Of a DNA stretch of 64,000 nt, positions 41,089 through 49,438 are shown piece after piece. The first letter of the stretch is position 1. The number at the start of each line of letters is the position of its first letter. Under the pieces are notes generated by a model. It did not search any database. It saw nothing but the letters and a program-made list of their open reading frames with translations, and had not been told where the DNA came from. The stretch lies in assembly GCF_003432075.1 (NCBI RefSeq), contig NZ_QWBU01000007.1:62001-126000 (forward strand). Reading direction: 5' to 3'. This stretch comes from Shinella sp. WSJ-2. Lineage in GTDB: Bacteria > Pseudomonadota > Alphaproteobacteria > Rhizobiales > Rhizobiaceae. A program made the position numbers and the translations under genes.

Positions 41089-42528
41089 ATGACCGAGGCA
41101 CAGCAGAAGCTTTCGACATTCCCGGCGTTCTTCCGCGTCAGCGGCAGGACGGTCGTCGTCGTGGGCGAGGGCGACGAGGCCTTTGCCAAGGCGCGCCTGC
41201 TGTTCAACACGGATGCAAGGATCGTCGTTCTCGCCGAAGCGCCCGAGGCCGGCTTCGCCCGCTTCATCGCCGAGAAGGGGCTGACGCTGGTCCGCGCGCC
41301 GTTTTCGAAGGAAGCGATCGCCGGGGCGACGCTGGTTTTCGCCGCAACCGGCGATGCGGCCGTCGACCGCGCCATTTCCAAGATAGCCCGAGAATTGCAC
41401 ATCCCGGTTAATGCCGTCGATCAGCCCGATTATTGCGATTTCTTCACGCCGGCCCTCGTCAATCGTGCGCCGGTTGCCGTTGCGATCGGAACCGAAGGGG
41501 CCGGCCCCGTTCTGGCGCAGATGATCCGCGCGCAGGTCGACCAGATCCTGTCGCCGTCGCTTGGCCGCCTCGCAAGCCTTGCCAGCGGCTACCGCGATGC
41601 CGTCGACCGCATCCTTCCGCGCGGTGTAACCCGCCGCGTCTTCTGGCGCCGCTTTTTCCACGGCGCTGTCGCGGATGCCGTGAACAACGGCGATATCGCG
41701 CTGGCACGCAACGCGGCCGATACGCTTCTCAACGCGCAGGGCAGGGCCGCGGGCCATGTCTGGCTCGTCGGCGCCGGTCCGGGTGCCGAAGACCTGCTGA
41801 CGCTGCGCGCCCAGCGCGTGATGATGGAAGCCGACGTCATCGTATCCGATGCGCTTGTGCCGCAGGCCATCGTCGATATGGGCCGCCGCGATGCCGAGCG
41901 CCTTTCGGTGGGCAAACGCAAGGGCTGCCATTCCAAGTCGCAGGAGGAGATCAACGACCTGCTTGTCGAACTCGGCAAGGCGGGCAAGCGCGTCGTGCGC
42001 CTGAAATCCGGCGACCCCCTGGTCTATGGCCGGGCCGGCGAGGAAATGGCGGCGCTGCGTCAGGCGGGTGTAACCTATGAGATCGTGCCCGGCATTACCT
42101 CCGCCTTCGCCGCCGCCGCCGATTTCGAACTACCGCTGACGCTGCGCGGCGTTGCCTCCTCACTGGTGTTCACCACCGGCCACGACCTTGCCGGTTCTGT
42201 GTTGCCCAACTGGGCGCGCCTTGCGATTTCCGGCGCGACCGTCGCCGTGTATATGGGCCGCTCGGTCGCCGCCTCCGTCGCCGAACGACTGATGGAAGCC
42301 GGCCTGCCGGACGAAACGACCGTCGCGGTCGTCGAAAATGCCAGCCGCCGCGAAAAGCGCCTACTGCACGGCACGCTCAAGGATCTTCCGGGTCTCGAAC
42401 ACCGCGACGAACTGTCCGGCCCGGTCATGGTTATCATCGGCGACGCGGTTGCGGGCGCTAATTTCGAACATTCCGAGCCGCTCGCCATCCGGCAGACGGT
42501 TCGCGACACAGCAGCATTGGGAGCATGA
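41089..42528 (+). CDS. cysG: Siroheme synthase CysG (fused dehydrogenase/ferrochelatase and uroporphyrinogen-III methyltransferase)
   Basis: This 479-residue fusion makes siroheme for the sulfite reductase encoded downstream. Residues 1-210 are the precorrin-2 dehydrogenase/ferrochelatase part (TVVVVGEGDEAFAKARLL, FAATGDAAVDRAI). Residues 225-475 are the SAM-dependent methyltransferase (VWLVGAGPGAEDLLTLRA, VRLKSGDPLVYGRAGEE, VPGITSAFAAAA, VYMGR). The ATG at 41089 fits the family. The frame extends upstream but overlaps the divergent deaminase promoter region. Confidence 0.95.
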   Translation: MTEAQQKLSTFPAFFRVSGRTVVVVGEGDEAFAKARLLFNTDARIVVLAEAPEAGFARFIAEKGLTLVRAPFSKEAIAGATLVFAATGDAAVDRAISKIARELHIPVNAVDQPDYCDFFTPALVNRAPVAVAIGTEGAGPVLAQMIRAQVDQILSPSLGRLASLASGYRDAVDRILPRGVTRRVFWRRFFHGAVADAVNNGDIALARNAADTLLNAQGRAAGHVWLVGAGPGAEDLLTLRAQRVMMEADVIVSDALVPQAIVDMGRRDAERLSVGKRKGCHSKSQEEINDLLVELGKAGKRVVRLKSGDPLVYGRAGEEMAALRQAGVTYEIVPGITSAFAAAADFELPLTLRGVASSLVFTTGHDLAGSVLPNWARLAISGATVAVYMGRSVAASVAERLMEAGLPDETTVAVVENASRREKRLLHGTLKDLPGLEHRDELSGPVMVIIGDAVAGANFEHSEPLAIRQTVRDTAALGA

Positions 42529-42529
42529 C

Positions 42530-42844
42530 ATGGCCGACAAGGTTCTGACAGCCAATCGCCTTTCCGACGGGATTTCCGTCTGGCTGGATGCCGCCGGCAC
42601 CTGGAACGAATCTTTGCAGGCCGCATTCGTCGCGCGCCACAAGGAGGCCGTAGAGGCGCTCGAAGCCACCGGCAAGCAGGCCTTCGCCGACAATAAGGTG
42701 GTTGACGTTAATGTCGTGGACGTCGAAGAAGTGGATGGTGTTCTCAGGCCGTTGCGCATGCGCGAGCGTATTCGTGCCGAAGGTCCTTCGATTCCCTATG
42801 CCGCCGGTTACGCCGGCCTGACTGCGACGGCTCCGGCCGCCTGA
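42530..42844 (+). CDS. DUF2849 protein of the sulfite reduction cluster
   Basis: This 104-residue soluble protein (KVLTANRLSDGISVWLDAAG at the start, then RERIRAEGPSIPYAAG) matches what I know of DUF2849. That family is found almost only between cysG and cysI in alphaproteobacteria. Function is unproven, and the context suggests support of sulfite reductase. It starts one base after the cysG stop codon. Confidence 0.88.
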   Translation: MADKVLTANRLSDGISVWLDAAGTWNESLQAAFVARHKEAVEALEATGKQAFADNKVVDVNVVDVEEVDGVLRPLRMRERIRAEGPSIPYAAGYAGLTATAPAA

Positions 42845-42854
42845 GGAAATTTAG

Positions 42855-44528
42855 ATGTATCGCTACGACGAATTCGATCACGCCTTTGTCTCCGACCGTG
42901 TGGAGCAGTTCCGCGATCAGGTCGCCCGCCGCCTGTCAGGCGAGCTGGCCGAGGATGCCTTCAAGCCGCTGCGCCTGATGAACGGCGTCTATCTCCAGCT
43001 GCATGCCTATATGCTGCGCGTCGCCATTCCCTACGGCACGCTGAATTCGCGCCAGATGCGCATGCTGGCCCTGATCGCCCGCAAATACGACCGCGGCTAC
43101 GGCCATTTCACCACGCGCCAGAACATTCAGTACAATTGGCCGAAGCTTTCGGAATTGCCGGATGCGCTGGCCGATCTCGCCACCGTCGAGATGCACGCGC
43201 TCCAGACCTCGGGCAACTGCATCCGCAACGTCACGGCCGACCACTTTGCCGGCGCTGCCGCTGATGAGGTCGCCGATCCCAGGCCTTACGCGGAAATCCT
43301 GCGCCAGTGGTCCTCGGTTCACCCGGAATTCTCGTTCCTGCCGCGCAAGTTCAAGATCGCTGTCACCGGTGCGGAGCGCGACCGCGCCGCCATCCAGGTG
43401 CACGATATCGGCCTGCATCTGAAGAAGGACGAGAACGGCCGCATCGGCTTTGCCGTCTATGTCGGCGGCGGGCAGGGCCGTACGCCGATGATCGCCAAGA
43501 AGATCCGCGACTTCCTGCCGGAAGAGGACCTGCTGTCCTACACGACCGCGATCATGCGCGTGTACAACCTGCACGGCCGCCGCGACAACAAGTACAAGGC
43601 GCGCATCAAGATCCTCGTGCATGAGACCGGCGCGGAAGAGTTGGCCCGCCAGGTCGAGGTCGAATTCGCCGCCCTCAAGGATGGCGAGCTGAAGCTGCCG
43701 GAACGCGATGTCGCCGCCATCTCCGCCTATTTCGCGCCGCCGGAACTGGCGCCGCGCGCCGAAGGCTGGGCGAACCTTGCGCAGTGGAAGAAGGCCGATG
43801 CCGAATTCGCCCGCTGGGTTCAGCAGAACGTGCAGCCGCACAAGCACCCCGACTACGGCATGGTGACGATCTCGCTGAAGCCCATCGGCGGTATTCCGGG
43901 CGACGCCACGGATGCACAGATGGAGGCCGTCGCCGATATCGCGGAGGAATATGCCTTCGACGAGATCCGCGTCAGCCATGAGCAGAACCTGATCCTACCA
44001 CATGTGGCGCTCGCCGATCTGGAGCCGGTCTATCGTGGCCTCGTCGCCGCCGGTCTTGCCACCGCCAATGCCGGCCTCATCACCGACATCATCGCCTGTC
44101 CGGGGCTGGACTATTGCGCGCTCGCCAATGCGCGCTCGATCCCGGTCGCGCAGGAGCTTTCACTGCGCTTCGGCGCTCCGGAGCGCCAGGCCGAAATCGG
44201 CGAGCTGAAGATCAAGATCTCCGGCTGCATCAATGCCTGCGGCCACCACCATGTCGGCCATATCGGTCTGCTCGGCGTGGAGAAGAAGGGTGAGGAGCTC
44301 TATCAGATCACGCTGGGCGGCTCGGGGGATGAAAACACCTCGATCGGCGAGATCATCGGCCGCGGCTTCGAGCCGGAGAAGGTGACGGATGCCGTCGAGG
44401 TGATCGTCAACACCTATCTCGGCCTGCGCCTCGACCCCACGGAAATCTTCCTTGATGCCTATCGCCGCGTCGGACCGCAACCTTTCAAGGATGCGCTCTA
44501 CGGCGGCAAGGCGGCCGCTGCAGCCTGA
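42855..44528 (+). CDS. cysI: Sulfite (nitrite/sulfite-type) reductase hemoprotein
   Basis: This 557-residue siroheme/4Fe-4S enzyme reduces sulfite to sulfide. The cluster ligands are visible as CPGLDYC (C-x5-C) and CINAC (C-x3-C) near residues 415-460. Two ferredoxin-like repeats occur (TTRQNIQYNWPKL and RVSHEQNLILPHV). Companions cysG and DUF934 mark it as assimilatory sulfite rather than nitrite reductase. Electrons probably come from ferredoxin through the reductase encoded 0.7 kb downstream. Confidence 0.95.
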   Translation: MYRYDEFDHAFVSDRVEQFRDQVARRLSGELAEDAFKPLRLMNGVYLQLHAYMLRVAIPYGTLNSRQMRMLALIARKYDRGYGHFTTRQNIQYNWPKLSELPDALADLATVEMHALQTSGNCIRNVTADHFAGAAADEVADPRPYAEILRQWSSVHPEFSFLPRKFKIAVTGAERDRAAIQVHDIGLHLKKDENGRIGFAVYVGGGQGRTPMIAKKIRDFLPEEDLLSYTTAIMRVYNLHGRRDNKYKARIKILVHETGAEELARQVEVEFAALKDGELKLPERDVAAISAYFAPPELAPRAEGWANLAQWKKADAEFARWVQQNVQPHKHPDYGMVTISLKPIGGIPGDATDAQMEAVADIAEEYAFDEIRVSHEQNLILPHVALADLEPVYRGLVAAGLATANAGLITDIIACPGLDYCALANARSIPVAQELSLRFGAPERQAEIGELKIKISGCINACGHHHVGHIGLLGVEKKGEELYQITLGGSGDENTSIGEIIGRGFEPEKVTDAVEVIVNTYLGLRLDPTEIFLDAYRRVGPQPFKDALYGGKAAAAA

Positions 44529-44540
44529 GGAGTTAGGGAC

Positions 44541-45041
44541 ATGACGAAAATCTGGAATGAAGCCGGCTTCGTGAGCGACGATCCCTGGATCATCGAAACC
44601 GAGGAAACCAAGGCCGGTTCGAACGAGAAGGCGATCCTTGGCCTCGATCATTTCCTAGCAAAGGTCGCCGAGGGGGATGACACAGGTCTCGGCGTGCTGA
44701 TCAACCCGGCCGACGACGTGCGCAAGCTGGAAGGCCATCTCGACCGGCTGGCGCTGGTGGCGGTCGCTTTCCCGGCCTTTAACGACGGCCGCGCCTTCAG
44801 CCACGCCTCGCTCTTGCGCTCACGGCTGAATTTCTCGGGTGAGGTCAGGGCGGTCGGCGACGTGTTGATCGACCAGATCCCGCTCATGCTGCGCTGTGGC
44901 ATCGATAGCTTTGCCGTCAGCAACGCGACGGCGCTGAAGCGCCTTGCGGAAAACCGCCTGCCGGGTATCGACAACCACTACCAGCCGACCGCGCGCGCCT
45001 CGCAGGATGTCGGCTCCTACAGCTGGCGCCGCCGGGCCTGA
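44541..45041 (+). CDS. DUF934 protein of the sulfite reduction cluster
   Basis: This 166-residue soluble protein contains the DUF934 pattern VAVAFPAFNDGRAFSHASLLR and FAVSNATALKR. The family regularly follows cysI and is often labelled an oxidoreductase involved in sulfite reduction, but no activity is known to me. The gene starts 12 bases after cysI, with GGAG upstream, and closes the operon. Confidence 0.9.
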   Translation: MTKIWNEAGFVSDDPWIIETEETKAGSNEKAILGLDHFLAKVAEGDDTGLGVLINPADDVRKLEGHLDRLALVAVAFPAFNDGRAFSHASLLRSRLNFSGEVRAVGDVLIDQIPLMLRCGIDSFAVSNATALKRLAENRLPGIDNHYQPTARASQDVGSYSWRRRA

Positions 45042-45154
45042 TTTCAGGCCCGGTTTGCGGGGTCGGCCGGCGAAAGGCCGCAATCGCGGTATAGTGTTGC
45101 GTCAGATCAAGGACGCGGGCCGGGCTTTGCGGGAAAACGCATCGGCGGCAAACT

Positions 45155-45179
45155 ATTGCGCGGCCAATCGGCGCATTGG
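45155..45179. promoter_or_regulatory. Phased ATTG/CAAT repeat upstream of fpr
   Basis: ATTG (45155-45158), CCAAT (45164-45168) and ATTGG (45175-45179) alternate in orientation, with ATTG/CAAT cores exactly 10 bp apart, about 85 bp upstream of the fpr start. The layout suits a LysR-type activator, but which regulator binds is not known. Confidence 0.4.
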
Positions 45180-45262
45180 AACGGAATACCTTCCTTTCAT
45201 GCTCCACATGTAATATCTGCCTATCGTCAAGATTATCAGACGCAGCCAGGATCGATCCCGAA

Positions 45263-46075
45263 ATGAACGCACCTGCTAAGACCGAAGAATTCGTGCCCGC
45301 CATTCCCGCCGGCGTTTTCGCCGAGACGGTGACGAGCGTGCAGCATTATACGGATCGCCTGTTCCGCTTCCGCATGACGCGCCCCGAAAGCTTCCGCTTC
45401 CGCTCCGGCGAGTTCGCGATGATCGGCCTGATGGTCGGCGACAAGCCGGTTTACCGCGCCTATTCGATCGCCAGCCCCTCCTGGGACGAAGAACTCGAAT
45501 TCTTCTCGATCAAAGTGCCGGACGGCCCGCTGACCTCGCATCTCCAGCAGATCAAGCTGGGCGACACGGTGCTGATGCGCAAGAAGCCGACCGGGACGCT
45601 GGTGCTCGACGCGCTCACCCCCGGCAAGCGTCTCTACATGTTCTCGACCGGCACGGGCATCGCGCCCTTCGCGAGCCTCATTCGCGATCCGGAAACCTAC
45701 GAGAAGTTCGACGAGGTCATCCTGACGCATACCTGCCGCGAAGTATCCGAGCTGAAATACGGCTTCGACCTCGTGGAGGAAATCCGCAACCATGAATTCC
45801 TCGCTGAAGTTGTCGGCAACAAGCTGCGCCACTACGCGACGGTGACGCGCGAAGACTTCCCGTTCCAGGGCCGCATCACCGATCTCATCCGCAACGGTAA
45901 GATGTTTGCTGATCTCGGCGTGCCGCATTTCGACCCGGCGGTGGATCGCGGCATGATCTGCGGCTCCTCGGCGATGTTGAAGGAAACCAAGGCGCTGCTG
46001 GAAGAGGCGGGCCTCGTCGAGGGCTCCAACAACAAGCCAGGCGAATTCGTCATTGAGCGCGCCTTCGTCGATTGA
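45263..46075 (+). CDS. fpr: Ferredoxin-NADP+ reductase
   Basis: This 270-residue flavoprotein moves electrons between NADPH and ferredoxin or flavodoxin. The FAD-binding stretch YRAYSIASPSW (RxYS), the NADP site FSTGTGIAPFASLIRDPETY, the conserved ILTHTCREVSELKYG and the C-terminal EFVIERAFVD match the bacterial plant-type family. The start at 45263 is chosen over the longer frame from 45176. It can serve the sulfite reductase upstream and oxidative stress defence. Confidence 0.95.
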   Translation: MNAPAKTEEFVPAIPAGVFAETVTSVQHYTDRLFRFRMTRPESFRFRSGEFAMIGLMVGDKPVYRAYSIASPSWDEELEFFSIKVPDGPLTSHLQQIKLGDTVLMRKKPTGTLVLDALTPGKRLYMFSTGTGIAPFASLIRDPETYEKFDEVILTHTCREVSELKYGFDLVEEIRNHEFLAEVVGNKLRHYATVTREDFPFQGRITDLIRNGKMFADLGVPHFDPAVDRGMICGSSAMLKETKALLEEAGLVEGSNNKPGEFVIERAFVD

Positions 46076-46095
46076 TCGACGGCATACTTCCCATG

Positions 46096-46129
46096 AAAAG
46101 GGCGGCCTTCGAGCCGCTCTTTCTGTTTC
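46096..46129. terminator. Bidirectional terminator between fpr and the GntR gene
   Basis: A 10-bp stem with one mismatch (AAAGGGCGGC at 46097-46106, GCCGCTCTTT at 46113-46122) is followed by short T-rich runs on both strands. Confidence 0.6.
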
Positions 46130-46748
46130 AGGGCGAGAGGCAGTCGATGAGGTCGGTCATTGCCTCCGAGGCCGCCTGGCCGTCCGCGTTGCGGATGGAG
46201 CGGATGACCTTGACGTGGAGATCCACGGACCGGTCCATGTGGCGGTTGTCGGCGCGGGCAAACCACAGCCGGCGGGCGTGGGTTTGCAAGGGCGCGAGCG
46301 CGCCGGTCAGGAAGCGGTTGGGGCATGCTTCCTCGAGGATTTCGTCAAACACCTTGTCGGCCGCGAGAAAGCCTTCGAGATCGGAGCGGATCGAGCAGGC
46401 CGTCATGCTCTGCGCACATTCGACAAGCCGTTCGCGATGTTCCTCGCTGGCATGGCGGGCGACGAGATCAGCAGCTAGCGGCTCCAGCTGCCGGCGCGCC
46501 GCCATGACCTGGATGTGGTCCTGCGCCTGTATCGGCGTGATCTGCAGCCCCGCACGGGGCCGCACCGCAATCAATCCCTGCCATTCGAGCTTCTGAATGG
46601 CCTCCCGCACCGGCGTACGGCCATGCTCGGCAAGGTCGATCAACTGCCGCTCGGTGACCATCGAGCCGGGTTTCAGCTTGAGCGTGACGATCAGGCCTTC
46701 GAGGGCGAGATAGGCGAGGTGGGCCTGCGAGGCCGCCGTTTCCGTCAT
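46128..46748 (-). CDS. GntR family regulator (FadR/FCD subgroup)
   Basis: This 206-residue regulator has a winged helix (about 10-75: GSMVTERQLIDLAEHGRTPVR and REAIQKLEWQGLI) and an all-helical FCD ligand domain with conserved metal-binding residues (D at about 130 in AADKVFDEIL, His in LHVKVIR). FCD members usually control catabolism of a carboxylic acid. The target is unclear because the next genes are a protease and fpr. An ATATATCA palindrome lies just upstream. Confidence 0.92.
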   Translation of the reverse strand: MTETAASQAHLAYLALEGLIVTLKLKPGSMVTERQLIDLAEHGRTPVREAIQKLEWQGLIAVRPRAGLQITPIQAQDHIQVMAARRQLEPLAADLVARHASEEHRERLVECAQSMTACSIRSDLEGFLAADKVFDEILEEACPNRFLTGALAPLQTHARRLWFARADNRHMDRSVDLHVKVIRSIRNADGQAASEAMTDLIDCLSP

Positions 46749-46762
46749 TCCGCGAATCCAGT

Positions 46763-46818
46763 TGATATATCACATGCTCGCACGTCGCGTTTGGAATAGC
46801 AAATCAACTCATATATCA
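46763..46818. promoter_or_regulatory. Candidate GntR operators
   Basis: A perfect palindrome TGATATATCA (46763-46772) and a near copy TCATATATCA (46809-46818) lie 15 and 61 bp upstream of the gntR start. FCD regulators often bind sites of this type, so autoregulation is likely. Confidence 0.5.
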
Positions 46819-46874
46819 GTGAGGTGGAGGCGGCTTGGCGGAAGGCGCGACTTGGATCTGCGACACTTTCCGAC

Positions 46875-46903
46875 AAACAAAAGGCCGGGATTTCTCCCGG
46901 CCT
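46875..46903 (-). terminator. Terminator of the metalloprotease gene
   Basis: On the minus strand a 9-bp stem (AGGCCGGGA/TCCCGGCCT, 46882-46903) with loop GAAA runs into TTTGTTTG. It lies 23 bases after the stop codon. Confidence 0.85.
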
Positions 46904-46925
46904 GTATGAAGCTTCTGAGTTGTTT

Positions 46926-48845
46926 TCAGAGAATGAAATCGCTGGCGTCCAGGCTCGCTTTGACGAAATTCTTCAAAACGATGACATCGGTGCTGGTCAG
47001 GCGAATTTCGACGTTGTCGCCGACCGTTACAGCCTTGCTGAGAACCGAGCTTACCGACGAGAAATTGTAGGACTGGAGATCGATATTGTCCTCGTTGTTC
47101 TTGAAATCGGTGATCGTATCCCGCCCATAACCTGCCGCGAAGACGAAAATATCTGCTCCGCTTCCGCCGGTGAGGGTGTCGTTGCCCTTGTAGCCGGTAA
47201 GCTTGTTTTCGCCGGTATTGCCTGTGAGCTTGTCGCCGAAGGCGCTGCCAAAGAGGTTTTCGATGCCGGAATAGGTGTCGCCCTTGGCCTCATTCGTGTT
47301 GAGACCGGCATTTGCGAGGCTCGCCGTCACACCGATTGTCGCGTTCACATAGGTCGCGGTATCGACGCCCGTCCCGCCGATCAGCTTGTCACCGCCCAAG
47401 CCACCGTTCAGCGTATCGTTGCCAGCGCCGCCAGTGAGCGTATCGACACCGTTGCCTCCATTGAGGACATTGTTTGCGGAATTGCCGGTCAGCTTGTCAG
47501 CGAACTTCGTACCGGTCAGATTCTCGATGGATGAATAGGTATCTCCGGCAGCATCATTCGTATTGTCAGCCGGCTTGAGCAGGCTGGCGACAACGCCCTT
47601 CGTCGCGTCCGAATACGATGCCGTGTCTGTCCCTGCGCCACCTTTCAGAATGTCGGCGCCCGCGCCACCGCGCAGAGTGTCATTGCCGTTGCCCCCGTCG
47701 AGCGTATCACCGCTAGCCCCACCATTCAGGGTATCGTTGCCGTCGAAACCGAAGAGCTTGTCCGCCCCTCCGTTGCCGGAAAGTGCATTGGCGCCTTGGT
47801 TGCCCTTGATCGTGTCACTACCGCTGCCGCCTATGGCATTCTCAATAAGCGAGCGAAGATCGCCTTTGAAAAGCAGGGCGTTGAAAATGTTGCCCCGTGC
47901 AAAACCGTCATTCGGGCCGCCGCCGAGATTGGCAAGTTGGATTGCGCTGAAGACGGAGTATTTTCCCGGACGAAGGTCGATGTTCAAGGTCGTGGTGTAG
48001 GCGCTGAGATCGTAGGTGTCATTGCCACCGCCATCCCACACCGTTGCAAAAATGCGGTTCGCACCAGGGGCAATGGCAACCTCGCCGTTGACGAGAGTGT
48101 TGCCGCTCCCGGGGGTCCATTTGTAGACTGTGGTACCGGAATTGGTGGAATAATCCGCACCATACATATGTTGGAGAGCGGCAATATCAGCCATCATGAA
48201 TGTCTGCGGCGCGCCGAATTCCTCGTAGACATAGGTTCCGCCGGTATCACCGACGTAGCTTCGATAACTCATGACCGTAAATTCGACACTGTTCGTCTCA
48301 TCCGGCATTTGGCCGTAGACGAGATTTTCCTGCGCGTGCTTCAGCCCCAATGCGTGCCCCAATTCATGGATCAGCGTGTGCCATGCATAGTTGCCGGCCA
48401 CAGGTGTGCGCATGTCGTAGATTGTGCCGACATAGGCCGTGCCGAACCAGATATCACCATCGTCAGCGGTATCCGACGTCGTGATTAGGCTGCCCGGAAA
48501 ATCGGCAACTTCCGCCGTGCTTGGCACGCTGGATTCCGCGAAGCGAAATGTCGCATTTGTCGAATTGCCCTGAGTGAAGTTCAGATTGGTAAAACCTTCA
48601 ACAGAGAAACCGTCATTAGCGGTTCTTCCAAAGGATTTCTCCATTGCAAACAGGGCGGCGTTCTTCTGCTGCGTAGTAACTGTGTTGAAGCCGCTGTCGT
48701 ATTTCGAATAGCTATAGTCGGATGCCAGGGTTGGAAATGCATATGTAACCGTAGAGCTGCTCCAGCCTGTTCCAACAAGCACAGAATCGACAAAGATTGA
48801 CCCGGTAGCATCAACCGTTTTTGTAGGTGTTGCAGAGCCCGACAT
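46926..48845 (-). CDS. RTX-repeat zinc metalloprotease (serralysin-like, M10)
   Basis: This 639-residue secreted protease has an N-terminal catalytic domain with the zinc site HELGHALGLKH (160-170) and Met-turn VMSYRSY (Met192), then MADIAALQHMYGA typical of serralysins. From about residue 335 it carries three blocks of calcium-binding GGxGxD-type repeats. The C-terminus ends in Asp-rich strands and DASDFIL, an uncleaved type I secretion signal. There is no N-terminal signal peptide. No ABC/MFP/TolC secretion genes lie in this window. It is more AT-rich than the flanking core genes. Confidence 0.92.
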   Translation of the reverse strand: MSGSATPTKTVDATGSIFVDSVLVGTGWSSSTVTYAFPTLASDYSYSKYDSGFNTVTTQQKNAALFAMEKSFGRTANDGFSVEGFTNLNFTQGNSTNATFRFAESSVPSTAEVADFPGSLITTSDTADDGDIWFGTAYVGTIYDMRTPVAGNYAWHTLIHELGHALGLKHAQENLVYGQMPDETNSVEFTVMSYRSYVGDTGGTYVYEEFGAPQTFMMADIAALQHMYGADYSTNSGTTVYKWTPGSGNTLVNGEVAIAPGANRIFATVWDGGGNDTYDLSAYTTTLNIDLRPGKYSVFSAIQLANLGGGPNDGFARGNIFNALLFKGDLRSLIENAIGGSGSDTIKGNQGANALSGNGGADKLFGFDGNDTLNGGASGDTLDGGNGNDTLRGGAGADILKGGAGTDTASYSDATKGVVASLLKPADNTNDAAGDTYSSIENLTGTKFADKLTGNSANNVLNGGNGVDTLTGGAGNDTLNGGLGGDKLIGGTGVDTATYVNATIGVTASLANAGLNTNEAKGDTYSGIENLFGSAFGDKLTGNTGENKLTGYKGNDTLTGGSGADIFVFAAGYGRDTITDFKNNEDNIDLQSYNFSSVSSVLSKAVTVGDNVEIRLTSTDVIVLKNFVKASLDASDFIL

Positions 48846-48957
48846 ATTTCCCTCCAGAAGTGATGGGCTCCTGCTTTCGGAATCGGCAGGCTTCCCAAAA
48901 AGGCCTTAGTGACGATACATTACCATATTAGTCGTTCAAAAGACGCGCGAGATCATC

Positions 48958-49227
48958 ATGCTATTCGGGATTTTTTTGGCGCTATTTACTATGGGTTTTA
49001 ACAATGTCGGCTGGACCATCTGGTCGCAGATTCCCACCGCAGTACATGAAACGGTCACGCGTGTAGTCATGCAAAAACCAGGCGATCCGGAAAAAATCAT
49101 CGAATCTGAATATGCTCGCCTGAAAGGCCGAGGCACACGAGAAGGTCTTGAGCTTTTCATCGCACGGCACCCCGATCATCCTCTTGCCGAAAAGGCTCGC
49201 GAGGATATCAGGCGCCTCTATGAATGA
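48958..49227 (+). CDS. Small membrane-anchored protein of unknown function
   Basis: This 89-residue protein has one N-terminal hydrophobic helix (LFGIFLALFTMGFNNVGWTIW). The C-terminal half looks like a single TPR-type helix pair (GTREGLELFIARHPDHPLAEKAREDIRRLYE). It is AT-rich and divergent from the protease gene. I do not recognise a family, and the ribosome site is weak. Confidence 0.5.
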   Translation: MLFGIFLALFTMGFNNVGWTIWSQIPTAVHETVTRVVMQKPGDPEKIIESEYARLKGRGTREGLELFIARHPDHPLAEKAREDIRRLYE

Positions 49228-49378
49228 GCATAGTCCGGACCGACTGTGTTCCGGCATTATCTATTTTATTCCATTGCCATTTTAGTGATTTTTCGCGGCG
49301 TTGTCAGCCGCGACATGGCCTCCCCGTATATGTACCCGAATAAAGCCGTCAGCCCACCCGTCGATAGGAGGATTACGG

Positions 49379-49414
49379 TTGACGAACGACATGGGCCTTG
49401 CCAGCATGCCCTGA
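49379..49414 (+). CDS. Possible 11-codon leader ORF
   Basis: TTG at 49379 has AGGAGG about 9 bases upstream and reads TNDMGLASMP before TGA. It lies 25-37 bp before the ferric-reductase-like gene, which itself has no such good ribosome site. It might be a translated leader, or the strong site may be chance. Confidence 0.25.
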   Translation: MTNDMGLASMP

Positions 49415-49438
49415 CATTCGGACCGTCCAGTTTGCATT

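Noticed and set aside
47100-47830. Many near-repeats at DNA level, CRISPR- or VNTR-like.
   Set aside because: They encode the GGxGxD calcium repeats of the RTX protease in frame.
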